NCBI GenBank assembly: GCA_028281665.1
Contig: JANQJK010000004.1
Location: 1 to 64,000, forward strand
DNA length: 64,000 bases
DNA from: Hyphococcus sp.
Lineage (GTDB): Bacteria; Pseudomonadota; Alphaproteobacteria; Caulobacterales; Parvularculaceae
Direction of reading: 5' to 3'
The notes beneath the pieces are model-generated. The model was not told the origin of the DNA. It did not search any database and saw only the letters and a list, made by a program, of their open reading frames with translations. Position numbers and translations under genes: made by a program. Positions within the stretch are counted from its first letter, which is position 1. The number at the start of each line of letters is the position of its first letter. Shown piece by piece: positions 16,704 through 25,071 of the stretch.

Positions 16704-17918
16704 ATGTCAGTAAAAGCTAGCAGAGATTCGTCCAAACCCCGATGGCGCTGGCTATGGGTCTTCTTTTCCCTGGTCGTTTTCGTTGGTGTCGTGGTCCTCT
16801 TGTTCTCGACCGAGGACACCGCAAACGTTACACGTACAAATTCACCGCCTGCCTTGCCCATCGTCACCGTCATCGACGCGACATCAGCGGAGGCGGTTGC
16901 AAGGATCTCCGCATTTGCAGAATTACGCTCCCGCTGGGATGCGGAAATTCGCGCCGCTGTGTCAGGGCGGATCATGGTAGTTCATGATGCAGCGCTTGCC
17001 GGCGAACGCGTGGAAGTCGGAGCGCCATTGTTCTCAATTGAGAAAACGCCATACGAAACAAGGCTTGCAGCCGCTGAGCTGAGCCTCGAACAGGCAAAGC
17101 TCGCGCTTTTGCAGGCAAGGAATGATGCCGAGCTTGCCCGGGAAGACATCGCTCTCCTGAAGATATCGGAGCCAAACGAACTTGCCCTGCGTCTTCCGCA
17201 ACTGAGCATCGCAGAGCGCACCGTCGCGTCAGCTGAAGCACAGTTGGCTGAGGCGCAGCGTCAATTAGCCGATACTGAAGTAACAGCGCCCTTTTCCGGC
17301 ATTACCACGAATAGAATGGTCAGCCTGGGTCAGACGGTTGCAGTCGGGGAAGCGCTCTTACATCTGTCCGACGATCGTCAATATGAGCTCATCGTTGAAC
17401 TGAACGAGACCGATTGGGCGCTGCTTGAACACCCCATTGCCGGCCAAAACGCCCAATTGATACACAGAAATGGGACCCTGCTTGGTGAAGCGCGCATCCG
17501 CCAAGGCGGCGGTTATCTGGATAAGCAAACTCGTCAGCCACGTATTTTCCTCACTGTTGCAGATCCGAGCGCGGGCCTGGTTGCTGGAGATTTCGTTCGT
17601 GTGGAATTCGCCGGCCGCACTATCGCCAATACCCTTACCATTCCTGAGGCGGCTCTAACTCGGGCGGGGCATATCTGGATGGTCGATGCGGATGACTTGC
17701 TTGTGCGAATCGCACCGGAAATCCTGTTCCGCGCTGACGGCATGCTTGTCATTGCTGCGCCTGAAGGCGCCGGCCCGTGGCGTGTCGCGACAACACCGCT
17801 GGCTTCATTTCTCCCCGGAGTAAAGGTGGCGCCGCAGACGCTGAATGAGATTGTCGCCCCCGACCAACTCGCCAAGCGGCAAGGGGAAACAACGCCGAAT
17901 ATACAGAACAGGCGCTAG
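16704..17918 (+). CDS. RND efflux periplasmic adaptor (membrane fusion protein)
   Basis: A 404-aa adaptor linking an RND pump to an outer-membrane channel. One N-terminal membrane anchor (WLWVFFSLVVFVGVVVLLFS) is followed by a lipoyl half-domain (AAVSGRIMVVHDAALAGERV). Next comes an alpha-helical hairpin (LSLEQAKLALLQARNDAELA, SAEAQLAEAQRQLADTEV), the second lipoyl half (TAPFSGITTNRMVSLGQTVA), and beta-barrel and membrane-proximal domains. It is the first gene of the operon, three bases before the pump gene. No outer-membrane channel gene is present nearby, so a shared TolC-like protein must serve. Confidence 0.93.
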   Translation: MSVKASRDSSKPRWRWLWVFFSLVVFVGVVVLLFSTEDTANVTRTNSPPALPIVTVIDATSAEAVARISAFAELRSRWDAEIRAAVSGRIMVVHDAALAGERVEVGAPLFSIEKTPYETRLAAAELSLEQAKLALLQARNDAELAREDIALLKISEPNELALRLPQLSIAERTVASAEAQLAEAQRQLADTEVTAPFSGITTNRMVSLGQTVAVGEALLHLSDDRQYELIVELNETDWALLEHPIAGQNAQLIHRNGTLLGEARIRQGGGYLDKQTRQPRIFLTVADPSAGLVAGDFVRVEFAGRTIANTLTIPEAALTRAGHIWMVDADDLLVRIAPEILFRADGMLVIAAPEGAGPWRVATTPLASFLPGVKVAPQTLNEIVAPDQLAKRQGETTPNIQNRR

Positions 17919-17921
17919 GTC

Positions 17922-20900
17922 ATGCACGCCCTGACCAGTTGGTTCATTCGCAATCCTGTCGCCGCAAACCTTATGATGGCGTTGATCCTGTTTTTGGGCG
18001 TGCAAACAGCGCTTTCGATTCGTATCGAAGGTTTCCCGCGCATTCCTCCCGAAACCGTCGAGATCACCATTGAGTATCCGGAAGCGACCGCTGAACAAGT
18101 CGATGAGTTGGTAACCCAAAAGGTCGAACAAGCGCTGGAGGGGCTTGAAGGCGTGCGTTCCATCAGGTCACAGTCCGTGAATGGCTTTGCAACGATTTCA
18201 GTGCGCCGGGCGGGCGGCGAACAACTTCAGGACGTGCTCGACCGCGTGCGTCTCCGTGTCGATAGCCTTACGGACCTGCCCAGCAAAACCCGACGGCCTG
18301 TTATTGAGACCTCGGCCTTCGATTTCCCCGCCCTCTACGTCAATCTACATGGGCCCGCTGACCCGGCGACGCTGCACACCGTTGCACAACGCCTGAAGGA
18401 AGAATTGCTGGCGCAACCTGAGCTGTCGCGCCTGCAAATATGGGGTCTTATCCCGCGCAATTTGCGTATAGAAGTCGACCCAGACCGGCTTCGTCATTAC
18501 GGGCTGACAGTCGCGGATGTAACGAATGCAATCCAGGCCAACTCACTGGATTTCCAGGCCGGCCAGTTGCGAACAGAAGGTGGCGCGATCTTTCTGCGCG
18601 CTGATGATCGGGCGCTCTATGCGCCTGAATACGCCGCGCTTCCAATCATCGAACGACGAGACGGGTCACATGTCTCGCTTGGCGACGTAGCGAGCATCGA
18701 AGACGGATTCCTGGAAGGGGATTTCCTGTTCCGTCTCAATGGCGAACCGACGATCGGCATGGAAGTGTTGGTCGGGCAAAAGGAAAACCTTCTGGATATC
18801 AGCCGCGTCGTGCGCGAGGTTGTCGAAGACTTCGAACCTCAATTGCCTGCGAACATCACAGCCAGCGTCTGGGGCGACAGCGCCGGCTATATCTCGGACA
18901 GATTGGCGCTCCTGCGGTCTAACGGCGTGCAGGGCCTCCTGCTTGTCATGCTCATGCTCTCAATTTTCCTTAATGTGCGATTGGCGTTCTGGGTCGCCAT
19001 GGGCATTCCCGTCTCGGTCTTGGGCGCAATCGCCGTTTCCGGATCGAAATGGGTGGATTACTCGCTCAATGACGTAACCACATTTGGTCTCATCATTGCA
19101 CTCGGCATATTGGTCGACGACGCCGTTGTTGTCGGCGAAAGCGTTTTTGAAGAACGGCGCAAGTTCAAAGACCCCATCAAGGGTACGGAACGCGGCGTGC
19201 AGCGCGTCGCAGTCGCCACGATATTTGGTGTACTGACTACTATTGCTGCCTTCTACCCAATGCTGCTGATCGACAATCCGCTGGGTAAAGTCCTCGCCGG
19301 GTTTTCCGGCATTGTGATCTTTGCACTTATATTTTCACTGATCGAAAGCAAGTTCATTCTGCCGGCGCATCTGGCGCATGTGCCGCTTGACGAAGAAAGG
19401 CGCGGTTCGCTCGCGCGGGCCTGGGGCATGGTGCAGGATTGGGCGCAAGCAGGGCTGAACTGGTTTCGCGATAAAATCTACCAACCGGTGCTGGTTCAGG
19501 CCGTGCGTCACCGATATGCCGCGCTGATCTTGTTCGTCGCCGCCGCCACGGCGGGCATCGGATTGATGATGAAAGGTAAAGTGCAGACCGTTTTCTTTCC
19601 CGATGTGCCTGGTCAGGTGATTACGGTCAGCATTGAAATGGACGCCCGGGCGCCGTTTGCGCTTACCAAGTCCAATATCGACCGGATCGAACGGGTTGGC
19701 CGTGCATTGAACGAAGATTTGCGCGATCGAGAGGGCATGGACGCCGCGCCGATCCAGACTTTCTTCACCATCGTCAATAGTGCGGGCAGCGCGCAGATGT
19801 ACGCCGAAATGCTGCCGGTCGCCGAACGGCCGAGCGTACAAATTCTCGACGTCGTACGCGAATGGCGCAAACGGGTCGGCGACGCCGAAGGGGCGACAGA
19901 GCTTCAATTCACCGGCTCCGAGGCGCTGGCCGGCGGATTTCAGATCCGTCTGATTTCGAAAGATACGGACCTGTTGCAACGAGCCAGCAGTGAGATGCGC
20001 GCCTTTCTGGGCGCGCTCGATGGCGTGTCAAATATTCGCGACAGTCTTAAAGGCGGTCAACCCGAACTCAAACTGCGCCTGCGGCCGGAGGCGCGCAATC
20101 TTGGTTTTACCGCTGAGACATTGGCTGCTCAGATCGGCTTAGGCTATGGCGGTTCAGAAGTTGCGCGCGTGCGCCGCGATGGAGCAGAGTTGCGCGTGGT
20201 CGTGCAAAACGCCCACGAAGCTCGCGACACCATTGATGACCTATTGGACGCCCGCGTGCGCAGCGCGACCGGCGCCTGGACGCCGCTTACGACAGTGGCC
20301 GAGATCGAAGGCTCCTATGCGTCCGGCGCCGTGAACCGCCGTGATGGCAAGCGCGTCAACACGGTTTTTGCTTCAATCGACCGCAGCGTTGTGGCGCCGG
20401 AAGAAGTCGGACAGGCCGTGTTCGAACAATTAGCGCCTGAACTGAACGCCAAATATCCAAGCGTCCAGATTATCGCAGCAGGCGAACTTGAGGAAATGGG
20501 CGAAATCCGGGGCGGTCTTGTCAATGCGCTCATCCTTGCCGCCGTAATGATCTATGTATTGATGGCCATTCCGCTGAAAAGCTACTGGCAGCCCTTCGTC
20601 ATCCTCGCTATCGTTCCTTTCGGGTTCGTTGCGGCCGCTGTCGGACACATGATCATGGGCGTGTCGCTGTCGCTCTTGTCCTTCTTCGGTATGCTGGCCC
20701 TGACCGGCGTGATCGTGAACGACAGTCTGGTGATGATCACGCGGTACAACCAGGCGCGTGAGGGAGGCGAAACTGTACCCGATGCGCTTCATGCCGCCGG
20801 CGTTGGCCGCTTTCGAGCGATTTTCTTGACCACCGCCACGACGGTCATCGGCCTCACGCCGCTGCTCACTGAAACATCGGAACAGGCGCAATACCTGATC

Positions 20901-21050
20901 CCGGCTGCGGTCTCTTTGGCGTTCGGCGAACTATTTGGAACCGCGCTCATGCTGATCCTTGTGCCGGTTCTGATTGCCATCGCGGAAGACGCGATCAGGT
21001 TCTTCAAACCCACTCCGCAATTCCAGAAAACAAAGGCGATAGCAACATGA
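17922..21050 (+). CDS. RND-family efflux pump, inner-membrane permease
   Basis: A 1042-aa proton-driven exporter with the duplicated layout of twelve membrane helices and two large periplasmic loops. Visible signatures are an N-terminal TSWFIRNPVAANLMMALILF, the helix-4 acidic pair in IIALGILVDDAVVVGESVFE, and the symmetrical second-half helix GMLALTGVIVNDSLVMITRY. The length is normal. Substrates of this branch cannot be deduced; the DD pair in helix 4 supports proton coupling. The stop overlaps the next gene as ATGA, so the two are translationally coupled. Confidence 0.94.
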   Translation: MHALTSWFIRNPVAANLMMALILFLGVQTALSIRIEGFPRIPPETVEITIEYPEATAEQVDELVTQKVEQALEGLEGVRSIRSQSVNGFATISVRRAGGEQLQDVLDRVRLRVDSLTDLPSKTRRPVIETSAFDFPALYVNLHGPADPATLHTVAQRLKEELLAQPELSRLQIWGLIPRNLRIEVDPDRLRHYGLTVADVTNAIQANSLDFQAGQLRTEGGAIFLRADDRALYAPEYAALPIIERRDGSHVSLGDVASIEDGFLEGDFLFRLNGEPTIGMEVLVGQKENLLDISRVVREVVEDFEPQLPANITASVWGDSAGYISDRLALLRSNGVQGLLLVMLMLSIFLNVRLAFWVAMGIPVSVLGAIAVSGSKWVDYSLNDVTTFGLIIALGILVDDAVVVGESVFEERRKFKDPIKGTERGVQRVAVATIFGVLTTIAAFYPMLLIDNPLGKVLAGFSGIVIFALIFSLIESKFILPAHLAHVPLDEERRGSLARAWGMVQDWAQAGLNWFRDKIYQPVLVQAVRHRYAALILFVAAATAGIGLMMKGKVQTVFFPDVPGQVITVSIEMDARAPFALTKSNIDRIERVGRALNEDLRDREGMDAAPIQTFFTIVNSAGSAQMYAEMLPVAERPSVQILDVVREWRKRVGDAEGATELQFTGSEALAGGFQIRLISKDTDLLQRASSEMRAFLGALDGVSNIRDSLKGGQPELKLRLRPEARNLGFTAETLAAQIGLGYGGSEVARVRRDGAELRVVVQNAHEARDTIDDLLDARVRSATGAWTPLTTVAEIEGSYASGAVNRRDGKRVNTVFASIDRSVVAPEEVGQAVFEQLAPELNAKYPSVQIIAAGELEEMGEIRGGLVNALILAAVMIYVLMAIPLKSYWQPFVILAIVPFGFVAAAVGHMIMGVSLSLLSFFGMLALTGVIVNDSLVMITRYNQAREGGETVPDALHAAGVGRFRAIFLTTATTVIGLTPLLTETSEQAQYLIPAAVSLAFGELFGTALMLILVPVLIAIAEDAIRFFKPTPQFQKTKAIAT

Positions 21051-21472
21051 TGAAAGCCCTGAAACAGATTAGCGCCGTAGCGGCGGTGACCATGATCGCG
21101 ACGCCTGCTCTTGCAGACGGCCTGAACCTTACTGTCGATGGCGTCCGCAATACGAACGGCTCAATTATCGTTCTCGTCTTCGACAAGAAGCGCGCATTCG
21201 AACAGCTTAACTGGCGCAATGCCGTTCAATATGCAGACATTCCCGCGCGTACTGGGAGCCTGTCGTACAGCTTCCCTGATCTCACGACGGGCCCCTACGC
21301 GATCTTCGTTTTCCATGACGAAAACGGCGATCGGGATCTGAACTATAACGACGAGCGCTTTCTTGAAGGCGTCGGCGCTTCCGGCGCGACGGCGTCAATC
21401 CCCGAGCCCACATTTGCCCAAGCTGCTGTGACGCCGGGCGATGTTACCGTGCAAATACACTACGACGAATAG
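21047..21472 (+). CDS. secreted DUF2141 protein
   Basis: A 141-aa exported protein. Signal peptide KALKQISAVAAVTMIATPAL is cleaved near ALAD. The mature part is a small beta-sandwich typical of DUF2141: LNLTVDGVRNTNGSIIVLVF, then SFPDLTTGPYAIFVFHDENG followed by DRDLNYNDERFLEGVG. The function of the family is not known. It overlaps the pump gene by 4 bp (ATGA), so it belongs to the efflux operon and may act on its periplasmic side. Confidence 0.85.
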   Translation: MMKALKQISAVAAVTMIATPALADGLNLTVDGVRNTNGSIIVLVFDKKRAFEQLNWRNAVQYADIPARTGSLSYSFPDLTTGPYAIFVFHDENGDRDLNYNDERFLEGVGASGATASIPEPTFAQAAVTPGDVTVQIHYDE

Positions 21473-21478
21473 ATCCAT

Positions 21479-22354
21479 ATGCTAAACAGCCGCGACCTCA
21501 CGATTGCAACGCTTTTACGCGTCTTTCCCGGCCGCATATCGCTAACCTGGGGCATGACCCTGTGCGAAACCGGCCTGATGGCGTTGATACCGCTGTTTAT
21601 CGGTTTCGCCATCGATGGCTTGCTGGCGGGAAGTGCGCTTGAATTATTCCGCCTGGCTGGACTCATGGGGATCTTGATCGTCGTGGCGGTGATACGCCGT
21701 ATCTATGATACCAGGGCCTACGGAACGATACGTGTCGAATTGGGCAAGACCCAGGCGGCCCGGTCACACAACGTTTCCGTTTCGTCATTGAACGCACGTC
21801 TTGGCATGGGACGGGAACTTGTGGATTTCCTGGAACAGACATTGCCCGCCGCGATTGCTGCGAGCGTTCAATTGGTTGTTTCGGTCGTCATTCTTTACGC
21901 CTTTTCGCCAATACTGGCGCTTGCAGGCGGCATCGCGGCAACTGCTATGGCGGCCGTCTACGCCCTGTTTCACCATCGTTTCTATTCTTTGAACGGCGCG
22001 TTGAATCAACAAACGGAACGACAGGTCTGGATTCTGCAAAAACGCAAAACAACGCCGACGGTTGAGCATCTAATGCGGCTGCGCCGCCTTGAGGTTCGTT
22101 TGTCAGACACCGAAGCCATACTCTATGGCGCAATCTTTTTTGTGCTTTTGGGATTGATCCTGTTCAACCTCTGGTTCGCGACGATTGAACTCAATAATAC
22201 GGTCGGCGCAACATTCTCCATCATCAGCTACTCTTGGGAATTTGTCGAAAGCGCGTTGGCGCTACCCATAACCCTTCAGAGCTGGTCAAGGCTCTCGGAA
22301 ATCATGCGGCGACTCAACGCGCAAACCGCGTCAGTGGAGGCGGCAGCTCAATAA
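21479..22354 (+). CDS. ABC-transporter-type six-helix membrane domain without ATPase
   Basis: A 291-aa membrane protein resembling the transmembrane half of an ABC exporter: LTWGMTLCETGLMALIPLFI, GLMGILIVVAVIRRIYDTRA, LPAAIAASVQLVVSVVILYA, FFVLLGLILFNLWFATIELN. It ends after SWSRLSEIMRRLNAQTASVE with no Walker A, signature or Walker B motif, and no ATPase gene follows. I recall stand-alone proteins annotated as ABC transporter six-transmembrane domain-containing protein. It is 6 bp from the DUF2141 gene and is the last of the RND operon. Its role is unknown; it may have lost its partner or may act as a scaffold. Confidence 0.8.
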   Translation: MLNSRDLTIATLLRVFPGRISLTWGMTLCETGLMALIPLFIGFAIDGLLAGSALELFRLAGLMGILIVVAVIRRIYDTRAYGTIRVELGKTQAARSHNVSVSSLNARLGMGRELVDFLEQTLPAAIAASVQLVVSVVILYAFSPILALAGGIAATAMAAVYALFHHRFYSLNGALNQQTERQVWILQKRKTTPTVEHLMRLRRLEVRLSDTEAILYGAIFFVLLGLILFNLWFATIELNNTVGATFSIISYSWEFVESALALPITLQSWSRLSEIMRRLNAQTASVEAAAQ

Positions 22355-22546
22355 AGGGCCTGTTGCTAAGTGCGTATGCTTTGATCTGTCGCGCCAGTGA
22401 TCACCAGTCTTTTGGGCGCCAAGTCTTTGTAGCAAACTGTGCATGCTAACGTCCGGTTTGAGGATTTTCACGTCATTTCGCAACTCACGAGAAAAACGGC
22501 AGCCTCCGTTTGTTGAGGGCCGCCGCTTTCGCGCGTAGCCGTCTGG

Positions 22547-22906
22547 CTAGATGTTTTTGTGGTAGTATTTCTCGTCGATAATTTTACCGTCTTTCCATGT
22601 GGTGACGACGGCCTGCTGCTGCTTCACGTGTTGTCCGTCTTTGGTTTTGAACTCCATTGTGGCTTCATAGAAAGTTTTGTCGTCGCCGGCGCCTTTTGTA
22701 TGGGCGGTGTACTGGATAAATTCCGATACGCCGCTTAACAGTTCCTCTTCGACGGCGATACAGTGTGCTTTACCGCTTTTCGGCGCCTGTCCGACTTCCT
22801 GAATCGTGACTGCATCATCGAAATAGGTTTCCATGCCGTTGATGAATTCGCCTTTTTCGAGCAGAGCAAGCAGTGCATTAAGGTGATTTAGATTTTCCTG
22901 AGTCAT
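22547..22906 (-). CDS. SnoaL/NTF2-like small protein
   Basis: A cone-fold protein of 119 aa. ATG 22906 is chosen because GGAG stands six to seven bases upstream; the open frame extends 14 codons further without support. Typical segments are LNALLALLEKGEFINGMETY with FDDAVTIQEVGQAP, then FYEATMEFKTKDGQHVKQQQ and TTWKDGKIIDEKYYH, matching the pattern of polyketide-cyclase-like or steroid-isomerase-like proteins whose substrates vary. It is downstream of the DUF417 gene on the same strand (gap about 70 bp), so it is probably in the same TetR-controlled unit. Confidence 0.8.
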   Translation of the reverse strand: MTQENLNHLNALLALLEKGEFINGMETYFDDAVTIQEVGQAPKSGKAHCIAVEEELLSGVSEFIQYTAHTKGAGDDKTFYEATMEFKTKDGQHVKQQQAVVTTWKDGKIIDEKYYHKNI

Positions 22907-22974
22907 TGTATTACTCCGTTTGGTGATTGAATTGTAATTACCCGGCACACGATGAGTACACCGGGTGTGAATTC

Positions 22975-23499
22975 TTATTTTTCATCAGTGACACGCTTGA
23001 GGGCGTCACCAGCGAGGAAGACTGCCGCCGCCAGAAGGACGATGTCTTTCAGGAGGAATTGTCCGGGCAGGACCGACAGGGCTGGAAATCCGCCGAGGCT
23101 TTGCTCCCAAACCGGCGCTGTGAGCAGAAAGCTGGCCGTCAGTAAGAAGGTGAATACGGCGGAAATGGCGCCAGCGAGAGCGGCTTTGGGGAATTTGGCG
23201 CCCAGGAGGATCAGCGCGGCAGTGACGATTTCAATCGTTCCGATTAAAACGGACGCGCCCCGCACACTGAAGAGATTATATAGCCAGCTGATAAGCGGAC
23301 TCGACTGTACAAGGCCTTGAATGGCGCCCGCCTCATATGCAGTGAACTTCATTGCGCCGATCCAGCCCAACACTGTTGCTGTGGTGAAACGCAGGCCATG
23401 ATGGCCGATCGTCCAGATTTTCTCGCCAAGAGCGGTGGCGTCCTGATGCGTGACAAGGCCGAAGAGGGGTGAGCTTTCGGTTACGTTTGTTGCGGTCAT
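22975..23499 (-). CDS. DUF417 inner-membrane protein (YkgB/RclC type)
   Basis: A 174-aa membrane protein with four hydrophobic segments: TTATVLGWIGAMKFTAYEAG, the segment around SVLIGTIEIVTAALILLGAK, AGAISAVFTFLLTASFLLTA and LLKDIVLLAAAVFLAGDALK. The text WIGAMKFTAYEAGAIQGLV with SSPLISWLYNLFS is characteristic of DUF417; Escherichia coli RclC and YkgB belong here and are linked to reactive-chlorine defence. It is divergent from a TetR gene and has an operator directly upstream of its ribosome-binding site (AGGAG). Confidence 0.88.
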   Translation of the reverse strand: MTATNVTESSPLFGLVTHQDATALGEKIWTIGHHGLRFTTATVLGWIGAMKFTAYEAGAIQGLVQSSPLISWLYNLFSVRGASVLIGTIEIVTAALILLGAKFPKAALAGAISAVFTFLLTASFLLTAPVWEQSLGGFPALSVLPGQFLLKDIVLLAAAVFLAGDALKRVTDEK

Positions 23500-23516
23500 T
23501 TAGTGTGCTCCTTATA

Positions 23517-23536
23517 TATTGACCAATTGGTCCATA
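23517..23536 (-). promoter_or_regulatory. TetR operator 1, in front of the DUF417 gene
   Basis: Reads TATGGACCAATTGGTCAATA on the minus strand. The core GACCAATTGGTC is a perfect palindrome. It lies 18 bp upstream of the DUF417 start. It matches operator 2 in all 16 positions outside the central four bases. Confidence 0.8.
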
Positions 23537-23586
23537 AATGCCTAAAAAGAAAGCGGCGAGTTCGCCGGTGAGTGTTTACTACAGAA

Positions 23587-23606
23587 TATGGACCGAACGG
23601 TCAATA
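23587..23606 (+). promoter_or_regulatory. TetR operator 2, in front of the TetR gene
   Basis: Reads TATGGACCGAACGGTCAATA, the same outer bases as operator 1 (TATGGACC, four variable bases, GGTCAATA). It lies 15 bp before ATG 23622, which supports that start for the regulator; a start at 23538 would put the operator inside the gene. Confidence 0.8.
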
Positions 23607-23621
23607 ATAGGATTATCACAC

Positions 23622-24230
23622 ATGCGTGTGTATCAAGACTCTTCAGTTCAGCCCGGTCGTCCCCGCGAATTCGACGAGGAAAAGGTCCTTTTAGAGATCA
23701 TGCAGTTGTTCTGGCGATACGGATATGAAGGAACCGGTCTAAGCGAGATATTGAAGGCGACGGGGCTCGGCAAAGCCAGCCTTTACGCCGCATATGGCAA
23801 CAAGCATTCGATCTATTTGCGTGCACTCGGTCACTACGAAGCGCTGATGGTCAATGGCGCCGTTGACGCCTTGCGCGACAAAAGCCGGCCCGCCTTGTCG
23901 CGGCTGGACACGTTTTTGAGTTCGCCGATCGCTGCGGTTAAATCCGGAGATAGACGAGGGTGCTTTCTCTGTAACGCCTCGTCAGATCGCGCCTCGTTTG
24001 ATGAAGAAACCAGCGAGCTTGTTCGCCGAGGCTACGCCAAGATGCGCGACGCGCTGGAGCAGGCGGTTCGGGAAGTTAGTGACGCGCACACGACCAGGTC
24101 TGCGAAAGGCGGGGCTCAACTCGCGCTGACGGTCTATGCCGGGTTGCGCACGATGGCCCGCTCCGGCATCGAATCATCGGTCCTTGCCACGGCGAAAACC
24201 GCTTGCCTAAAGGCGCTGAAGAATCCCTAA
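23622..24230 (+). CDS. TetR-family regulator of the DUF417/SnoaL genes
   Basis: A 202-aa repressor. The N-terminal DNA-binding domain contains GRPREFDEEKVLLEIMQLFW followed by RYGYEGTGLSEILKATGLGK and SLYAAYGNKHSIYLRALGHY. The later text RRGCFLCNASSDRASFDEET resembles the AcuR/YxaF-like branch; its two Cys might sense oxidants or electrophiles, which is speculation. The start at 23622 is decided by operator 2 just upstream. It is divergent from DUF417, and the two near-identical operators argue for autoregulation plus control of the neighbour. Confidence 0.88.
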   Translation: MRVYQDSSVQPGRPREFDEEKVLLEIMQLFWRYGYEGTGLSEILKATGLGKASLYAAYGNKHSIYLRALGHYEALMVNGAVDALRDKSRPALSRLDTFLSSPIAAVKSGDRRGCFLCNASSDRASFDEETSELVRRGYAKMRDALEQAVREVSDAHTTRSAKGGAQLALTVYAGLRTMARSGIESSVLATAKTACLKALKNP

Positions 24231-24602
24231 ATCATACGTTGTCGAGTTGCGCTGTCGATTTTTCAGTTGGTGGATTGACGACCCCGAAACGAGTTTAATG
24301 TTCGCAACTTGAATGAAATTTGAAATCGGCTACGCAACGACCGCGTTTCGAAAACAGTTCGTTTTGCAGCAAATTTACCTTACTTCGCTAATGTCGGGTT
24401 TGAGGATAGTGGCGTCGTTAGCGATTGGCCTACCGGCTGTGCAAGAAGGGCCAATAAGTGTTTTCTAATTTGAACCAAAATCTGCGCCTTTTTTGCGAGA
24501 ACTATTCTTCGCTAAATGGTAGCGCGCGGGTAGCACGCACTTTGGTGCATCATATGCCTGTATGTGCGGTGCATTCCAACGTACTGGTTTCGTTTTGGAA
24601 TT
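24231..24602. other. non-coding stretch left of the island
   Basis: No gene supported. At about 24388 the text TAATGTCGGGTTTGAGGAT resembles CTAACGTCCGGTTTGAGGAT near 22446 and TAATGTCCGGTTCGAGGAT near 30190, so it probably belongs to a dispersed repeat. The stretch ends at the tRNA-Arg fragment. Confidence 0.5.
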
Positions 24603-24647
24603 TGGCGCGCCCGAAAGGATTCGAACCTCTGACCCCCAGATTCGTAG
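24603..24647 (-). repeat. attachment site, left end of island (3' fragment of tRNA-Arg)
   Basis: These 45 bp are identical to the last 45 bases of the tRNA-Arg gene at 42727-42771, from the anticodon loop to the encoded CCA. The match stops abruptly on both sides. There is no 5' half here, so this is a displaced 3' end and not a tRNA gene. That is the classic scar of a tyrosine-recombinase element integrated into a tRNA. Confidence 0.92.
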
Positions 24648-25071
24648 GCGGGTATTTTTTGAATCAAATCAAACAGCTGGATGTAAACGATAGCGAACGA
24701 CGCCGCCGGAAATTCAAATGGTTTCAGGTCAAATGTAAACGCGAAATCGAATAAATTCTTCGACAAATTGGGGCTAGATCCCGGCGAATCCGTATCTTCG
24801 CTTCAGAGCATATAGTGCCATAACTTGCTTCGGTTCGAACGTTGCAAATGCACACAATACTTTGAGCCCATCAGCGTCTGCAATGCGCGCAAGACCAGAC
24901 GTTAGAATTGGTTGGTTCGAACAGGCATTTTTGGCCCAAAGTAGACATTAGATGCGGCCCCACACTCCGTAGCGATATAAAATAGCGAAATGAGTTGTCA
25001 GTGACTATGGCAATTCAGTGTCAGTTAGTCTCCGAAGCGTTCAACATTCAATTGGTTGTTTCAACAAGCAC
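24648..25071. other. island left margin, non-coding
   Basis: No gene supported. It holds the two TGTAAACG motifs and, at 24926-24949, an AATGTCTACTTTGGGCCAAA-type repeat on the minus strand. Base composition is more AT-rich than the core genes. Confidence 0.5.
24682..24741 (+). repeat. candidate integrase arm sites near attL
   Basis: TGTAAACG occurs at 24682-24689 and 24734-24741, 34 and 86 bp inside the left attachment core. The same eight bases occur twice next to the right core (42655 and 42666). All four are in the same orientation, as expected for arm-type sites of one attP split by integration. Confidence 0.55.

Noticed and set aside
24603-24647. tRNA-Arg gene
   Set aside because: Only the 3' 45 bases are present; no 5' acceptor or D arm.
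24458-24754. A 98-aa frame across the left attachment site
   Set aside because: Its only recognisable part is translated tRNA sequence (LARPKGFEPLTPRFVG), a well-known false protein.
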